A stretch of DNA of 64,000 nt from Coleofasciculaceae cyanobacterium (GCA_036703275.1 DATNPK010000096.1:248001-312000), one strand, 5' to 3'; positions 17,559 to 26,674 are shown, counted from the first letter of the stretch. Numbers and translations: made by a program. Notes: a model not told the origin generated them from the sequence alone.

Positions 17559-18386
17559 TTAAGTTCGTTTGGCTTTTTGGGGTGGCAGTTTGATATTTTT
17601 GGCTAAACCCAAGAAAGATAAAGTCTGAATCATGATCCAGGTTAAGTCAATTTCCCACCATTCCAGACCATGACGCGCAGAGTATTGAAAAGCATGATGA
17701 TTGTTATGCCAGCCTTCGCCAAAAGTGAGTAATGCTACCCACCAGCAGTTAAGGGAAGTGTCATAAGATTCATAGCTTTTGTAACCAAATTTGTGTGTTG
17801 CACTGTTAACAAACCAAGTGCAGTGGAAGACCACGACTAAGCGGACAAAAACCCCCCAAATTACCAATGGTAGTCCACCCCAGTAATAAAACAACAGCGC
17901 CAGGGCAAGCTGTATAGGGATCATGCCATGCTGACAAAATAAATAAAAGCGATCGCTTGATATGTCTTTAGTATAGCGAGCAATTTTTTCGTTGGCTGGA
18001 TTTTGACATAACATCCAGCCGAGATGACTCCAGTAAAATCCCTTGAGGGAATTGTGGGGGTCAGATTCGGTATCCGAATATTGATGATGAATACGATGTA
18101 ATCCAATCCAATCTAAAGGGCCACCTTGACCAGCAAGAGTGCCACAAAAAATTAAACAATATTCGACTAGCTTGGGTACTTGAAAACTACGATGGGAAAC
18201 TAGACGATGAAATCCCAAAGTAATTCCGATTCCTGCCGTGATTATATAAAGTATCAACGCTACCCCTAGCGCACTCCAATTAAAATTACTAGGAATTAGA
18301 GCAAATAAGGCTACAAAATGAATTATAGCCATATAAATAATAGTTCCCCAGGCAGGAGGAATTTTTTTAGATGTCGCAACTGTCAT
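17559..18386 (-). CDS. desC: Fatty-acid desaturase, delta-9 (DesC) type
   Basis: 275 aa. The three His boxes of membrane desaturases are present: HRLVSH (60-65), HRIHH (97-101) and HNNHH (227-231), set among four hydrophobic segments (about 14-55, 75-90, 155-195, and near the C-terminus). Known: the cyanobacterial enzyme introduces the first double bond into acyl chains of membrane lipids using ferredoxin electrons, and desaturase transcription often rises in the cold. Length and motif spacing fit the delta-9 class; the exact regiochemistry is not proven by sequence. Confidence 0.9.
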   Translation of the reverse strand: MTVATSKKIPPAWGTIIYMAIIHFVALFALIPSNFNWSALGVALILYIITAGIGITLGFHRLVSHRSFQVPKLVEYCLIFCGTLAGQGGPLDWIGLHRIHHQYSDTESDPHNSLKGFYWSHLGWMLCQNPANEKIARYTKDISSDRFYLFCQHGMIPIQLALALLFYYWGGLPLVIWGVFVRLVVVFHCTWFVNSATHKFGYKSYESYDTSLNCWWVALLTFGEGWHNNHHAFQYSARHGLEWWEIDLTWIMIQTLSFLGLAKNIKLPPQKAKRT

Positions 18387-18642
18387 TTAAAAACCTAAAC
18401 TTCAACTCTATGTCATTGTGTATGGTGTAATTAAATACATCATCCAATAAGTAGAAGGCAGAAAGCAAAAATATCTTAATGTTACCTGCCATCTTTCTCA
18501 AATATTGTGCAATGCAATTGTTCGAGATTGTTAGTCAACGTTACACCGCCTTCCGCGGTCAGAAATTGCCGATACCGAGATAAACTGCAAAAGCGTTTTT
18601 TGGTCGACAACTGAAAACATAACTAAGTATTAAATCAAAAAT

Positions 18643-19869
18643 ATGAAAACTAATCATCTGCTATTAGAAGCAGAAAAAGCACTAATACCGATTTTTTCTG
18701 GTATTGACACTCAGGTCAAGCAAAATCTTAAAAAAGTTTTGACCGCTTTTTACGATCGCCGAGTTGGAGTACAGCATTTTAACAGCGTTAGTGGTTATGG
18801 ACATGACGATTTGGGACGAGAAACCTTAGACAAAGTGTTTGCTCAAATTATGCAGTGTGAGGCCGCTGCGGTGAGGGTACAGTTTGTTTCAGGGACTCAT
18901 GCGATCGCCTGTGCCTTATATGGAGTTTTGCGTCCAGGTGATGAGATGTTGGCTGTGGCTGGCGCACCTTACGATACCTTAGAGGAGGTAATTGGCCTGC
19001 GGGGTAATAATCAAGGTTCTTTAAAAGATTTTCACATCGATTATCGTCAGCTAGATTTGACGCAGAAAGGAACTATTGATTGGCAAGCATTGGTCAGTGC
19101 AGTAACTAGCAAAACTCGTTTGGTCTTGATTCAACGTTCCTGTGGTTATTCTTGGCGGCAGAGTTTGTCTATTGAAGATATTAAAAGAATTGTCGAGCTA
19201 GTTAAGCAACAAAACCCGAATACGGTTTGTTTTGTGGATAATTGTTATGGAGAATTTGTTAGCAATTTAGAACCAACTGCGGTTGGGGTAGATCTGATGG
19301 CGGGTTCATTAATCAAAAATCCTGGAGGAACGATTGTTAGCGCAGGAGGATATATCGCAGGCAAGGCAGAATTAGTTGAAGCAGCAGCCTGTCGCTTGAC
19401 TGCACCAGGCATTGGCAGCAGCGGTGGAGCAACTTTTGACCAAAACCGCCTAATGTTTCAGGGATTGTTCCTAGCACCACAAATGGTAGGAGAAGCAATT
19501 AAAGGTAGCCATCTGATTGCCTACGTGTTTGAACAGTTAGGATATCCTGTTAATCCTCTACCGTTAGAAACACGGCAGGATATTATTCAAGCAGTACAGT
19601 TAGGTTCACCTCAAAAGCTGATTGCTTTTTGTCGGGCAATTCAACAGCATTCCCCTGTAGATTCTTATGTAGAACCCGTTCCTGGAGCAATGCCTGGATA
19701 TGAAAGTCAATTAGTCATGGCAGGAGGCACTTTTGTCGATGGCAGCACCTCAGAGTTTTCGGCGGATGGACCACTGCGCGAGCCTTATATCGCTTTTTGT
19801 CAGGGAGGAACACACTGGACACATATTGCGATCGCTCTCGAAGCAGCAATTGATGCAGTTGTCGATTAA
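18643..19869 (+). CDS. Methionine gamma-lyase-family PLP enzyme (aluminium-resistance family)
   Basis: 408 aa. The sequence follows the family once named aluminium resistance protein: YDRRVGVQHFNSVSGYGHDDLGR split over 37-60, FVSGTHAIACALYGVLRPGDE, and a PLP-lysine region MAGSLIKNPGGTI (Lys at about 225). It is a fold-type I aminotransferase-like enzyme. The reaction is not settled for cyanobacterial members; a C-S lyase on methionine or cysteine derivatives is the usual guess. It shares a 256-bp spacer with the divergent desaturase and converges on the rhomboid gene with only 25 bp between stops. Confidence 0.88.
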   Translation: MKTNHLLLEAEKALIPIFSGIDTQVKQNLKKVLTAFYDRRVGVQHFNSVSGYGHDDLGRETLDKVFAQIMQCEAAAVRVQFVSGTHAIACALYGVLRPGDEMLAVAGAPYDTLEEVIGLRGNNQGSLKDFHIDYRQLDLTQKGTIDWQALVSAVTSKTRLVLIQRSCGYSWRQSLSIEDIKRIVELVKQQNPNTVCFVDNCYGEFVSNLEPTAVGVDLMAGSLIKNPGGTIVSAGGYIAGKAELVEAAACRLTAPGIGSSGGATFDQNRLMFQGLFLAPQMVGEAIKGSHLIAYVFEQLGYPVNPLPLETRQDIIQAVQLGSPQKLIAFCRAIQQHSPVDSYVEPVPGAMPGYESQLVMAGGTFVDGSTSEFSADGPLREPYIAFCQGGTHWTHIAIALEAAIDAVVD

Positions 19870-19894
19870 TCTAATCGAGAAATTAAAAACCGAT

Positions 19895-20608
19895 CTAATT
19901 GACCATCTTCTCTGATTGTTGAGCAAATAGCCCTAACATTGGTCCTAATATTGCGCCTGCGACGAATCCACCTGCATGAGCCCAATATGCCACCCCACCG
20001 CTTTCCATACCCACGCTGGCGGTAACCTCAAAAGAGGCAACGCCGTTTAACGCCTGTTCCACAAACCAGAATCCCAGAAAGTAAACTGCGGGTATTCTAA
20101 AGATCGGAAAAAAGAACCCTAAAGGTACAAGGGTAACGATTCTTGCCTGGGGAAACTTAAGTATATATGCTCCCATAACTCCAGCGATCGCTCCACTTGC
20201 GCCCAAAGAGGGTACGTCAGACATTGCCGAAAAAAACCACTGCGCCATCACTGCAAAAGCACCACAGGAAAGATAGAAAAGTAAAAATTTGACTCTACCT
20301 AGCTGTTCTTCGATATTATTGCCGAAGATCCACAAAAAAAGCATATTAAACGCGATATGAGTAAATCCTGCATGAAGAAACTGGGAACTGATTGGAGTTA
20401 CTGTTTCGGGAATGCTTTGATGTAGATTAACTCCACTGAAGCTGGCGGTTAATTCCTTTGGTACAACGGCAAATAAATGAAAAAAAATATCTAACTGTGT
20501 GGAATTTAAGTTTAGTTCGTAAACAAAAACCAATACGTTAATTGCAATTAAAATATAGGTAACATAGGGAGTAATTTTAATCGGATTTTCGTCTTTTAAA
20601 GGAACCAT
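19895..20608 (-). CDS. Rhomboid-family intramembrane serine protease
   Basis: 237 aa from the chosen Met (MVPLKDENPI). Six to seven hydrophobic segments are present. HAGFTHIAFNMLFLW carries the His/Asn oxyanion motif, GASGAIAG the catalytic Ser, and AHAGGF the catalytic His, so all active-site parts are present. The frame stays open to 20839, which would add 77 residues, but those are polar, unlike other rhomboids, and come from a GC-richer stretch that looks like spacer repeat. The later start is therefore preferred, although no clear ribosome site marks it. Substrates are unknown. Confidence 0.88.
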   Translation of the reverse strand: MVPLKDENPIKITPYVTYILIAINVLVFVYELNLNSTQLDIFFHLFAVVPKELTASFSGVNLHQSIPETVTPISSQFLHAGFTHIAFNMLFLWIFGNNIEEQLGRVKFLLFYLSCGAFAVMAQWFFSAMSDVPSLGASGAIAGVMGAYILKFPQARIVTLVPLGFFFPIFRIPAVYFLGFWFVEQALNGVASFEVTASVGMESGGVAYWAHAGGFVAGAILGPMLGLFAQQSEKMVN

Positions 20609-21109
20609 GTTTTTAAGAGCGGAAGAATGAAGAATATGGTTTCGTGCTGTTAAATCTTGTTTGAGCCAAGTCACAGATTGCACCGCCCCATCGAAGGAAA
20701 CCTCCGACATATGGACGGAGCAAGAAGGTGGAGTACCGTTCACCAGCATTACTCCAGATTTTATTAAACTGACTTTTTTGTCATCTATCAAATGATGGGT
20801 TACGTCAGTTGAAAAATTATGCAGACGGACAAACAACATCTACACTAACCAGTTTGAGTTTATATTTTTCAACGACAAAGCTCACTTAGAAGTAATTTCC
20901 ACAGTGCTTATAATTTGTTTTCGCAAGAAAATAGAACAATAGTAATTAGTTGTTTTATCACCTATATAAATATTGCTATTTTTACAGAAATTTAGGTTGC
21001 ATCTGTTTAGAGTAAAGCGATCGCTCTTCTGAAAAAAATTGAGACTCTGAAATACTTTATTTAACTTTTGACTTTTCCTCTTCCCGCAGGATATCCGAAG
21101 GTGTATGCT

Positions 21110-21630
21110 TTAGCACAACGTGACTTTAGCTCCTTCAAAGCTTGGTAACTCAATCTGTTGGACGGGTAGATCTTCATAAAAAACTGTGTTTAAGAATTGA
21201 CTAATGCAGTTAAGTCTCGCTTTTTTCTTATCATCAGCCTCCACCACATTCCCAGGAGATTTAGGAATATCTGTAGCAGCAAACATATCATCTTTAGCTC
21301 CGGAGTAGTCTACCCATTTTTCCCTGGCTTTTAAATCCATCGGGCTGATTTTCTAGCGTTTTGTCGGATCGTTGATTCGATCTTGAAACCGTTTTTCCTG
21401 TTCGCGATCCGAAGGCTACACCCATTCGGGTGCGAAGCTAGTCCTTTAGGGCAAGCGCTTGGAGCGTAATCGCTTGGTGTTCCTAAAGCCACAACTTTAT
21501 AAACACGGGGATTTAAACATTCACTAATACGCTTGATTGTTCCGCCTTTACCTGCTGCTCTACCTTCAAAGATAACTACAACTTTTGGCGTTGCATCCGG
21601 GCGGGATGATTTAAACAAGAATGTTGTCAA
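21110..21630 (-). pseudogene. Polyphosphate kinase 2 relic with internal deletion
   Basis: Two pieces of a PPK2 are recognisable. The N-terminal piece has VVVIFEGRAAGKGGTIKRI, a Walker A that lacks the Asp of the usual EGRDAAGKGG, and ends at VALGTP. The C-terminal piece reads EQEKRFQDRINDPTKR, then TAG where Trp (TGG) is expected, then KISPMDLKAREKWVDYS to ARLNCISQFLNTV. Roughly 85-90 codons between them, including the Walker B region, are replaced by a 72-bp palindromic repeat. The first about 60-80 residues of a normal PPK2 are also missing. Clearly non-functional. Confidence 0.9.
21404..21475. repeat. 72-bp palindromic repeat inside the ppk2 relic
   Basis: Begins GCGAT and ends ATCGC(TT), so the ends are inverted. 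It holds a hairpin CACCC-ATT-CGGGTG-like at 21418-21432 and a second GC-rich part (CCTTTAGGGCAAGCGCTTGG). It sits exactly where the ppk2 coding sequence is missing. It looks like a cyanobacterial REP/MITE-type element; a related hairpin occurs near 49647. Confidence 0.6.
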
Positions 21631-21746
21631 AATGAAGATAGTGAAGGAGAAGTTTGATTAATGCTCGAAGCATCTCTTCTGACTTGAACGAAGTTAATTC
21701 ATATAAAGCGTAAAATAGAGGTAAATTAGCAGGATTTAGAATTGCG

Positions 21747-23225
21747 ATGTTAAGTCAGCTTTTTCCAGTCAGCAAAGACAAGTGGCAGCCGATAGTAAAA
21801 CAGCTTGAAAATATAGTTAGCAAAGATGGAGTGATCCAGCGAAAAGAAGAACTATTGACCTATGAGTGTGATGGTTTGGCTAGTTATCGTCAACGTCCTG
21901 CTTTAGTAGTTTTACCTCGTACTACAGAAGAAGTTGCTGCTATAGTTAAAGTCTGCCACGATAACGAACTACCTTGGGTTGCTAGAGGTGCGGGGACGGG
22001 TTTGTCTGGGGGAGCATTGCCTAACCGAGATGGCGTATTGATCGTTACGGCGAGGATGAATCGAATTTTACACCAAGATCTTAATAATCACTATATTACT
22101 GTCCAGCCAGGAGTAATCAATAATTGGGTGACTCAAGCAGTTAGTGGTGCTGGTTTTTACTATGCTCCAGATCCCTCTAGTCAGATCATTTGTTCTATTG
22201 GCGGCAATGTAGCGGAAAATTCTGGAGGAGTTCACTGTCTGAAATATGGTGTGACTACCAATCACGTCTTAAGCTTGAAAATAGTCACCACTGATGGTTC
22301 GATTGTTGATGTGGGGGGCATAATTCCTGAGATGCCTGGATATGACTTAACAGGTTTATTTGTTGGCTCAGAGGGAACGCTGGGTATCGCTACTGAGATT
22401 ACGCTGCGCATTCTCAAACGTCCCGAATCAGTATGTGTCGTGTTGGCAAATTTCCCTACCGTCGAAGATTCTGGAGCCGCCGTAGCCGATATTATCAGCG
22501 CGGGAATTATCCCTGCGGGGATGGAAATTATGGATAATCTCAGCATTAATGCGGTCGAAGATATTGTAGCTACAGGCTGTTATGACCGTAAGGCAGAGGC
22601 TGTATTGCTTGTAGAGTTAGATGGCTTAAAAGTAGAGGTCAAAGCATATAAACAAAGAATTGAAGCTATTTGTCGGCAGAACAATGCTGCTGGTATTACT
22701 ACCGCCAATGATATTGATACCCGCGCCAAACTTTGGCAAGGAAGAAAAGCTGCCTTTGCTGCTGCCGGACATATAAGCCCCGACTATTTTGTCCAAGATG
22801 GAGTAATTCCTCGTACTAAGCTGGCAGAAGTATTGAAAGAAATAACTGCTTTGAGCGATCGTTATGGCTATAAAATTGCTAATGTCTTTCATGCTGGAGA
22901 TGGCAATCTTCATCCTCTAATTCTTTATGATAATTCTGTACCAGGAGCATTTGAGACGGTTGAAGAAATTGGCGGTGAGATACTGAAGCTTTGTGTTGAT
23001 GCGGGAGGAAGTTTATCTGGAGAACATGGTATTGGCGCAGATAAAAATTGCTATATGCCCTATATGTTTAACGCGATCGATTTAGAAACCATGCAGTATG
23101 TTCGCACTGCCTTGAACCAGAAAGGACTAGCCAATCCAGACAAGATTTTTCCGACTCCTCGTAGTTGCGGTGAAGCAGCCAACGCACAGAAGATGCAGCA
23201 GTTTGAAAATGCCGAACTATATTAA
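21747..23225 (+). CDS. glcD: Glycolate dehydrogenase subunit GlcD (FAD-linked oxidase)
   Basis: 492 aa. The FAD-binding type-4 domain (about 50-225) shows RGAGTGLSGGALP and ICSIGGNVAENSGGVHC, and the C-terminal FAD-oxidase domain shows NVFHAGDGNLHPLIL and GGSLSGEHGIGADK. Length and motifs fit GlcD rather than D-lactate dehydrogenase. It would oxidise photorespiratory glycolate to glyoxylate and pass electrons to the membrane quinone pool. The partner subunits GlcE and GlcF are not adjacent. The ATG at 21747 fits the family N-terminus. Confidence 0.92.
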   Translation: MLSQLFPVSKDKWQPIVKQLENIVSKDGVIQRKEELLTYECDGLASYRQRPALVVLPRTTEEVAAIVKVCHDNELPWVARGAGTGLSGGALPNRDGVLIVTARMNRILHQDLNNHYITVQPGVINNWVTQAVSGAGFYYAPDPSSQIICSIGGNVAENSGGVHCLKYGVTTNHVLSLKIVTTDGSIVDVGGIIPEMPGYDLTGLFVGSEGTLGIATEITLRILKRPESVCVVLANFPTVEDSGAAVADIISAGIIPAGMEIMDNLSINAVEDIVATGCYDRKAEAVLLVELDGLKVEVKAYKQRIEAICRQNNAAGITTANDIDTRAKLWQGRKAAFAAAGHISPDYFVQDGVIPRTKLAEVLKEITALSDRYGYKIANVFHAGDGNLHPLILYDNSVPGAFETVEEIGGEILKLCVDAGGSLSGEHGIGADKNCYMPYMFNAIDLETMQYVRTALNQKGLANPDKIFPTPRSCGEAANAQKMQQFENAELY

Positions 23226-23232
23226 AGTCAGA

Positions 23233-23251
23233 CCCCCACGGGACGTGGGGG
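23233..23251. repeat. GC-rich hairpin after glcD
   Basis: Perfect 8-bp stem CCCCCACG / CGTGGGGG with a GGA loop, eight bases after the glcD stop. There is no T run, so it may be a transcript-stabilising hairpin or the end of a lost IS200/IS605-type element rather than a terminator. Confidence 0.6.
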
Positions 23252-23476
23252 ATGAAAGCGAGGGCAATAACTTAACAATTTAGATATCAAATCTTTAAAA
23301 AAAAACACCTAGATCATTGTATTATAAGAGTCGTTTAAATTTTCTCAGTGGGAGTCTCTTTAATTCCAGCGGTTGTGAATGGCTCTTGGTAGCTGAACCC
23401 TAGAACCGGAAAGTCTGCATCACTAGACAAAAAAGTAGGGTAGAGAAAACCTCGTAAAACATAGCCCATTCAAAAG

Positions 23477-23758
23477 TCACCCAGTCACCCAGTCTCCGAC
23501 GGCGGGAGCGTCAATAACTGATTTGGCTCTAAATTGAAGCAGATCGTCTTTTAAGGTGATCGGGACTTTGACTACTTTTTTGCCCGCTACCTGAAATTTG
23601 TCTGTTAGGTCGCTTAAATCGGGGTCGTTAAAATGCCTCATGTCCTGTAAATTAGACCAGCGATGGCTCTTATCTAAAACAACCAGTGAACCTCTTGCTT
23701 CATCACAGTCATGAAAAGGAATCGAGGCAGTTAACAGGTTCTGGGAACTGCAAGTACC
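23477..23758 (-). pseudogene. Fragment of an unknown protein, start missing
   Basis: An open frame of 93 codons between an in-frame TAG and the TGA at 23477-23479, with no usable start codon near its beginning. The peptide looks like real protein (SIPFHDCDEARGSLVVLDKS, later VVKVPITLKDDLLQFRAKSV). I do not recognise the family. Most likely the 3' part of a truncated gene; together with the next fragment upstream it may be one decayed gene. Confidence 0.45.
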
Positions 23759-23845
23759 CTAGTAAGCGCGATCGCTCTTACCAGCCAACAGTAGTATTAA
23801 TTTTAGCTTCCGTTTTGAGCGAGGGTTTGTAAACTAGCTGATCGT

Positions 23846-24019
23846 CTAAAATTTGAAGTTTAAAGGATTACTCGACCAGGTTATAGCCCAGACGCGATCA
23901 AAAGCCTTGAGACAATCATTACAGGTAGAGACTCCACAAGCCATAGCATCTACCTGCCAGTTTAGACCCTGGAAATGTGCTGCAAGAAATAGAAATCCTC
24001 TCAGCGCATCAGAAACAGT
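23846..24019 (-). pseudogene. Relic A of an unknown coding sequence, duplicated at 26559
   Basis: The minus strand reads DALRGFLFLAAHFQGLNWQV then DAMACGVSTCNDCLKAF, ending in TAG. The same sequence, diverged, occurs at 26559-26674. Many differences between the copies fall at third codon positions and are synonymous in this frame, so it was once protein-coding. Family not recognised; no start codon in place. Confidence 0.55.
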
Positions 24020-24181
24020 AGTAACTATATAATATTTTATGAGTCATGTTTTTAACACAGAAGAGAATTCTGGCAACATACTAAAAAGTTACTTGGCAAG
24101 AGAGACTATTTAAGAAAATTGCGATTGTAGTTAATTTTATTGCTATATTTGGCTTTGTAATCAAACAGTATATTTTTTACG

Positions 24182-25162
24182 ATGACTATTCTGGTAACAG
24201 GAGGAGCAGGATATATTGGCTCCCATTCCGTCTTGACATTGCAACAGGCTGGCTACGAAGTGATTGTATTAGACAACCTGGTATATGGTCATCAAGACCT
24301 AGTAGAAACGGTTTTGGGAGCTAAATTAATTGTGGGAGATACCTGCGATCGCGCCTTACTGCAACAAATATTTTCAGAGTATCAAATAGATGCCGTAATG
24401 CACTTTGCCGCCTATGCTTATGTAGGAGAATCAGTTACCAAACCAGCCAAATATTATTACAACAACGTGATTGGGACTTTTACCCTGCTCGAAGCCATGC
24501 GCGAAGCAGAGGTAAATAATTTTGTGTTCTCTTCAACCTGCGCTACCTATGGTGTACCTGACTCTGTACCAATTAAAGAAGAACAAGCTCAAAATCCGAT
24601 CAATCCTTATGGTGCTACTAAGTTAATGGTGGAAAGAATTTTGCAAGACTTCAGTCTTGCCTATGATTTTCGCTCGGTATGTCTGCGCTATTTTAATGCT
24701 GCTGGTGCCGATCCTCAAGCTAGGTTAGGAGAAGATCACAATCCCGAAACTCACCTGATACCATTAGTCTTGCAAACTGCTTTAGGTCAGCGCGAATCAA
24801 TTTCTATTTTTGGCACTGATTATGACACCCCAGATGGAAGTTGCGTACGAGACTATATCCATGTTCTCGATCTGGCTCAGGCTCATATTCTAGCCTTAGA
24901 ATATCTTTTAGATGGCGGAACAACAGATGTTTTCAATTTGGGCAATGGTAATGGCTTTTCGGTTAAGCAGGTAATTGAAACAGCTCGTAAAATTACTGGA
25001 AAAGAAATCAAAGCCGAAATAAGCGATCGCCGTGTGGGAGATCCTCCTATTTTAGTTGGTAGTGGTGCCAAGGCGCAGCAAGTTTTGGGATGGCAACCTC
25101 AATATTCTAATTTAGAAGATATTATTGCTCATGCTTGGCAATGGCATCAAAAACGACACTAA
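24182..25162 (+). CDS. galE: UDP-glucose 4-epimerase
   Basis: 326 aa, extended short-chain dehydrogenase fold. The NAD-binding GGAGYIGSH is at 7-15 and the catalytic pair is in YGATK; SSTCATYG carries the catalytic Ser/Thr, and GDPPILVGS lies near the C-terminus, as in GalE. It interconverts UDP-glucose and UDP-galactose, feeding the glycan genes nearby. The ATG at 24182 begins directly at the conserved N-terminus. Confidence 0.92.
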   Translation: MTILVTGGAGYIGSHSVLTLQQAGYEVIVLDNLVYGHQDLVETVLGAKLIVGDTCDRALLQQIFSEYQIDAVMHFAAYAYVGESVTKPAKYYYNNVIGTFTLLEAMREAEVNNFVFSSTCATYGVPDSVPIKEEQAQNPINPYGATKLMVERILQDFSLAYDFRSVCLRYFNAAGADPQARLGEDHNPETHLIPLVLQTALGQRESISIFGTDYDTPDGSCVRDYIHVLDLAQAHILALEYLLDGGTTDVFNLGNGNGFSVKQVIETARKITGKEIKAEISDRRVGDPPILVGSGAKAQQVLGWQPQYSNLEDIIAHAWQWHQKRH

Positions 25163-25165
25163 TAA

Positions 25166-25189
25166 GTAGTTAGGTAGTTAGGTAGTTAA
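25166..25189. repeat. Tandem octamer repeat
   Basis: Three copies of GTAGTTAG (the last ends in A) four bases after the galE stop. It resembles the short tandem repeats common in cyanobacterial spacers. Confidence 0.75.
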
Positions 25190-25523
25190 GTCAAAGCACC
25201 TCGTTAAAATTGCTATTACTAATTTTTGCTAATCCATCTTGAAAACAGCTTGAATTAATTTTGACTGTTTAAACTATTAATTAACATTAATGATGTTGGG
25301 GAGTCAGGCTACGACAGTCAAATAATTATTTTTGTAGTTTTAAATGTTATAACAAATTAAAAGCTAATATTTAAAAACTAATAGCTGATAGCTACAAATA
25401 CTGTTACTTTCAATTTTATACTTTGAATTAACCACCCCGTATTTATTTTTCTGGCATAGCTGATATCTGAAAAATATTTTGAGCTAACCAACTGCTTATT
25501 AGGAAAAACTGAGATTTTTTCTC

Positions 25524-25553
25524 TTGACAATGATATAGGTTTGACCATACTTA
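25524..25553 (+). promoter_or_regulatory. Candidate sigma-70 promoter for the second epimerase
   Basis: TTGACA at 25524-25529 and TACTTA at 25548-25553, 18 bp apart, about 31 bp before the start codon. The -35 box is perfect; the -10 box is moderate. Confidence 0.5.
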
Positions 25554-25584
25554 ATAATTAATATTTAACCTAAAACTGATTGCC

Positions 25585-26535
25585 ATGAGTATTCATATTG
25601 TTACTGGTGTTGCGGGATTCATTGGTTCGCATTTAGCAGAAACTCTATTAAAAGAAGGTATTGGAGTAATTGGTATCGATCAGTTTAATGATTACTACGA
25701 TCCTCAACTTAAACAAAAAAATATAGTTAATCTTAAGGAGTTTGCCAATTTTAAATTAATCAAAGCCGATATCAAAGACTTAGATTGGCGAGAGCTTTTA
25801 CAGTCGGCTGACGTATTGTATCATCAAGCAGCACAAGCAGGAGTTAGGGATAGTTGGGGAGAAAGATTTTCAAATTATACTGACAGAAATATTAATGCCA
25901 CACAGGTAATTTTAGAAGCAGCTAAACAAGTTAAATCACTAAAAAGAATTGTCTATGCTTCTAGTTCTTCAATCTATGGGAATGCAGCGACTATGCCTAC
26001 CCCAGAAACTTTATGTCCTCAACCTGTTTCTCCTTATGGCATAACAAAATTAGCTGGAGAGCGTTTATGCTGGCTATATCACCAGAATTTTGGAGTACCA
26101 ACCACAGCATTACGCTACTTTACGGTTTATGGGCCACGTCATCGTCCTGATATGGCGTTTCACAAGTTTTTTAAAGCAGCATTAGATGATGTGCCGATTT
26201 TCATTTATGGTGATGGACAGCAAACCAGAGACTATACCTTTGTCAGCGACATAGTAGCAGCTAATTTAGCTGCGGGAAAAATACCAGAAGCTATTGGCGA
26301 GACATTTAATATTGGTGGCGGTAGCCGAGTCACTCTAATTGAGTTATTAAAGATTATGGAACAGGTTATGGGACGACCAATACGCAAAAATTATGTTGAG
26401 AAAGCTAAAGGAGACGCACGCCACACCAGCGCAGACATTACTAAAGCTAAGACAATTTTAGGTTACTTTCCCCAAGTTTCTCTGGCCGAAGGTTTGACCA
26501 AAGAATGGGAATGGATTAAAACTATTTATGGTTAA
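25585..26535 (+). CDS. NAD-dependent sugar-nucleotide epimerase (UDP-glucuronate epimerase-like)
   Basis: 316 aa, extended SDR. GVAGFIGSH at 8-16 binds NAD; catalytic residues lie in SSSSIYGN and YGITK. The stretches FTVYGPRHRPDMAF and GDARHTSADI resemble UDP-glucuronate/UDP-glucose 4-epimerases. The exact sugar cannot be fixed from sequence. It is flanked downstream by relic B and the glycosyltransferase island, so a role in polysaccharide precursor supply is likely. Confidence 0.85.
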   Translation: MSIHIVTGVAGFIGSHLAETLLKEGIGVIGIDQFNDYYDPQLKQKNIVNLKEFANFKLIKADIKDLDWRELLQSADVLYHQAAQAGVRDSWGERFSNYTDRNINATQVILEAAKQVKSLKRIVYASSSSIYGNAATMPTPETLCPQPVSPYGITKLAGERLCWLYHQNFGVPTTALRYFTVYGPRHRPDMAFHKFFKAALDDVPIFIYGDGQQTRDYTFVSDIVAANLAAGKIPEAIGETFNIGGGSRVTLIELLKIMEQVMGRPIRKNYVEKAKGDARHTSADITKAKTILGYFPQVSLAEGLTKEWEWIKTIYG

Positions 26536-26558
26536 GATTTGAGATTTGGGTGATTGAG

Positions 26559-26674
26559 TAATTGTTACAAGTACAGGCTTTACCAGCTATGGCATCTACC
26601 TGCTAATTCAGAGGACAGACGTGTTTGGCAAGAAGCAGAAATTCTCTCAATGCACCAAGAACAGTAGCGCTCAT
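26559..26674 (-). pseudogene. Relic B, second copy of the unknown coding sequence
   Basis: The minus strand reads ATG-SATVLGALREFLLLAKH, then LN, TAG, QVDAIA and TCNN. It aligns with relic A (23846-24019); the TAG sits exactly where relic A has TGG in LNWQVDA. It is a short dead fragment between the epimerase and the glycosyltransferase genes. Confidence 0.55.

Larger units (their letters stand above)
23226..24181. other. Decayed region without an intact gene
   Basis: About 950 bp. From left to right it holds a GC-rich hairpin right after glcD (23233-23251), an AT-rich run, a stretch that could fold into an RNA (23340-23449), a 93-codon open fragment on the minus strand (23477-23758), a HIP1 site, a second minus-strand fragment (23846-24019), and the AT-rich leader of galE. 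Listed separately below where supportable. Confidence 0.6.
25163..25584. other. Spacer between the two epimerase genes
   Basis: 422 bp without a gene. It opens with three 8-bp tandem repeats (25166-25189), carries AGCTAATAGCTGATAGC-type repeat near 25380-25396, and ends with a promoter-like pair at 25524-25553. The second epimerase is thus probably transcribed on its own. Confidence 0.6.

Noticed and set aside
23226-23300. Right end of an IS200/IS605 element with a TnpB guide RNA
   Set aside because: A GC-rich hairpin is present but no tnpA or tnpB coding remnant was found beside it, so the claim cannot be supported.
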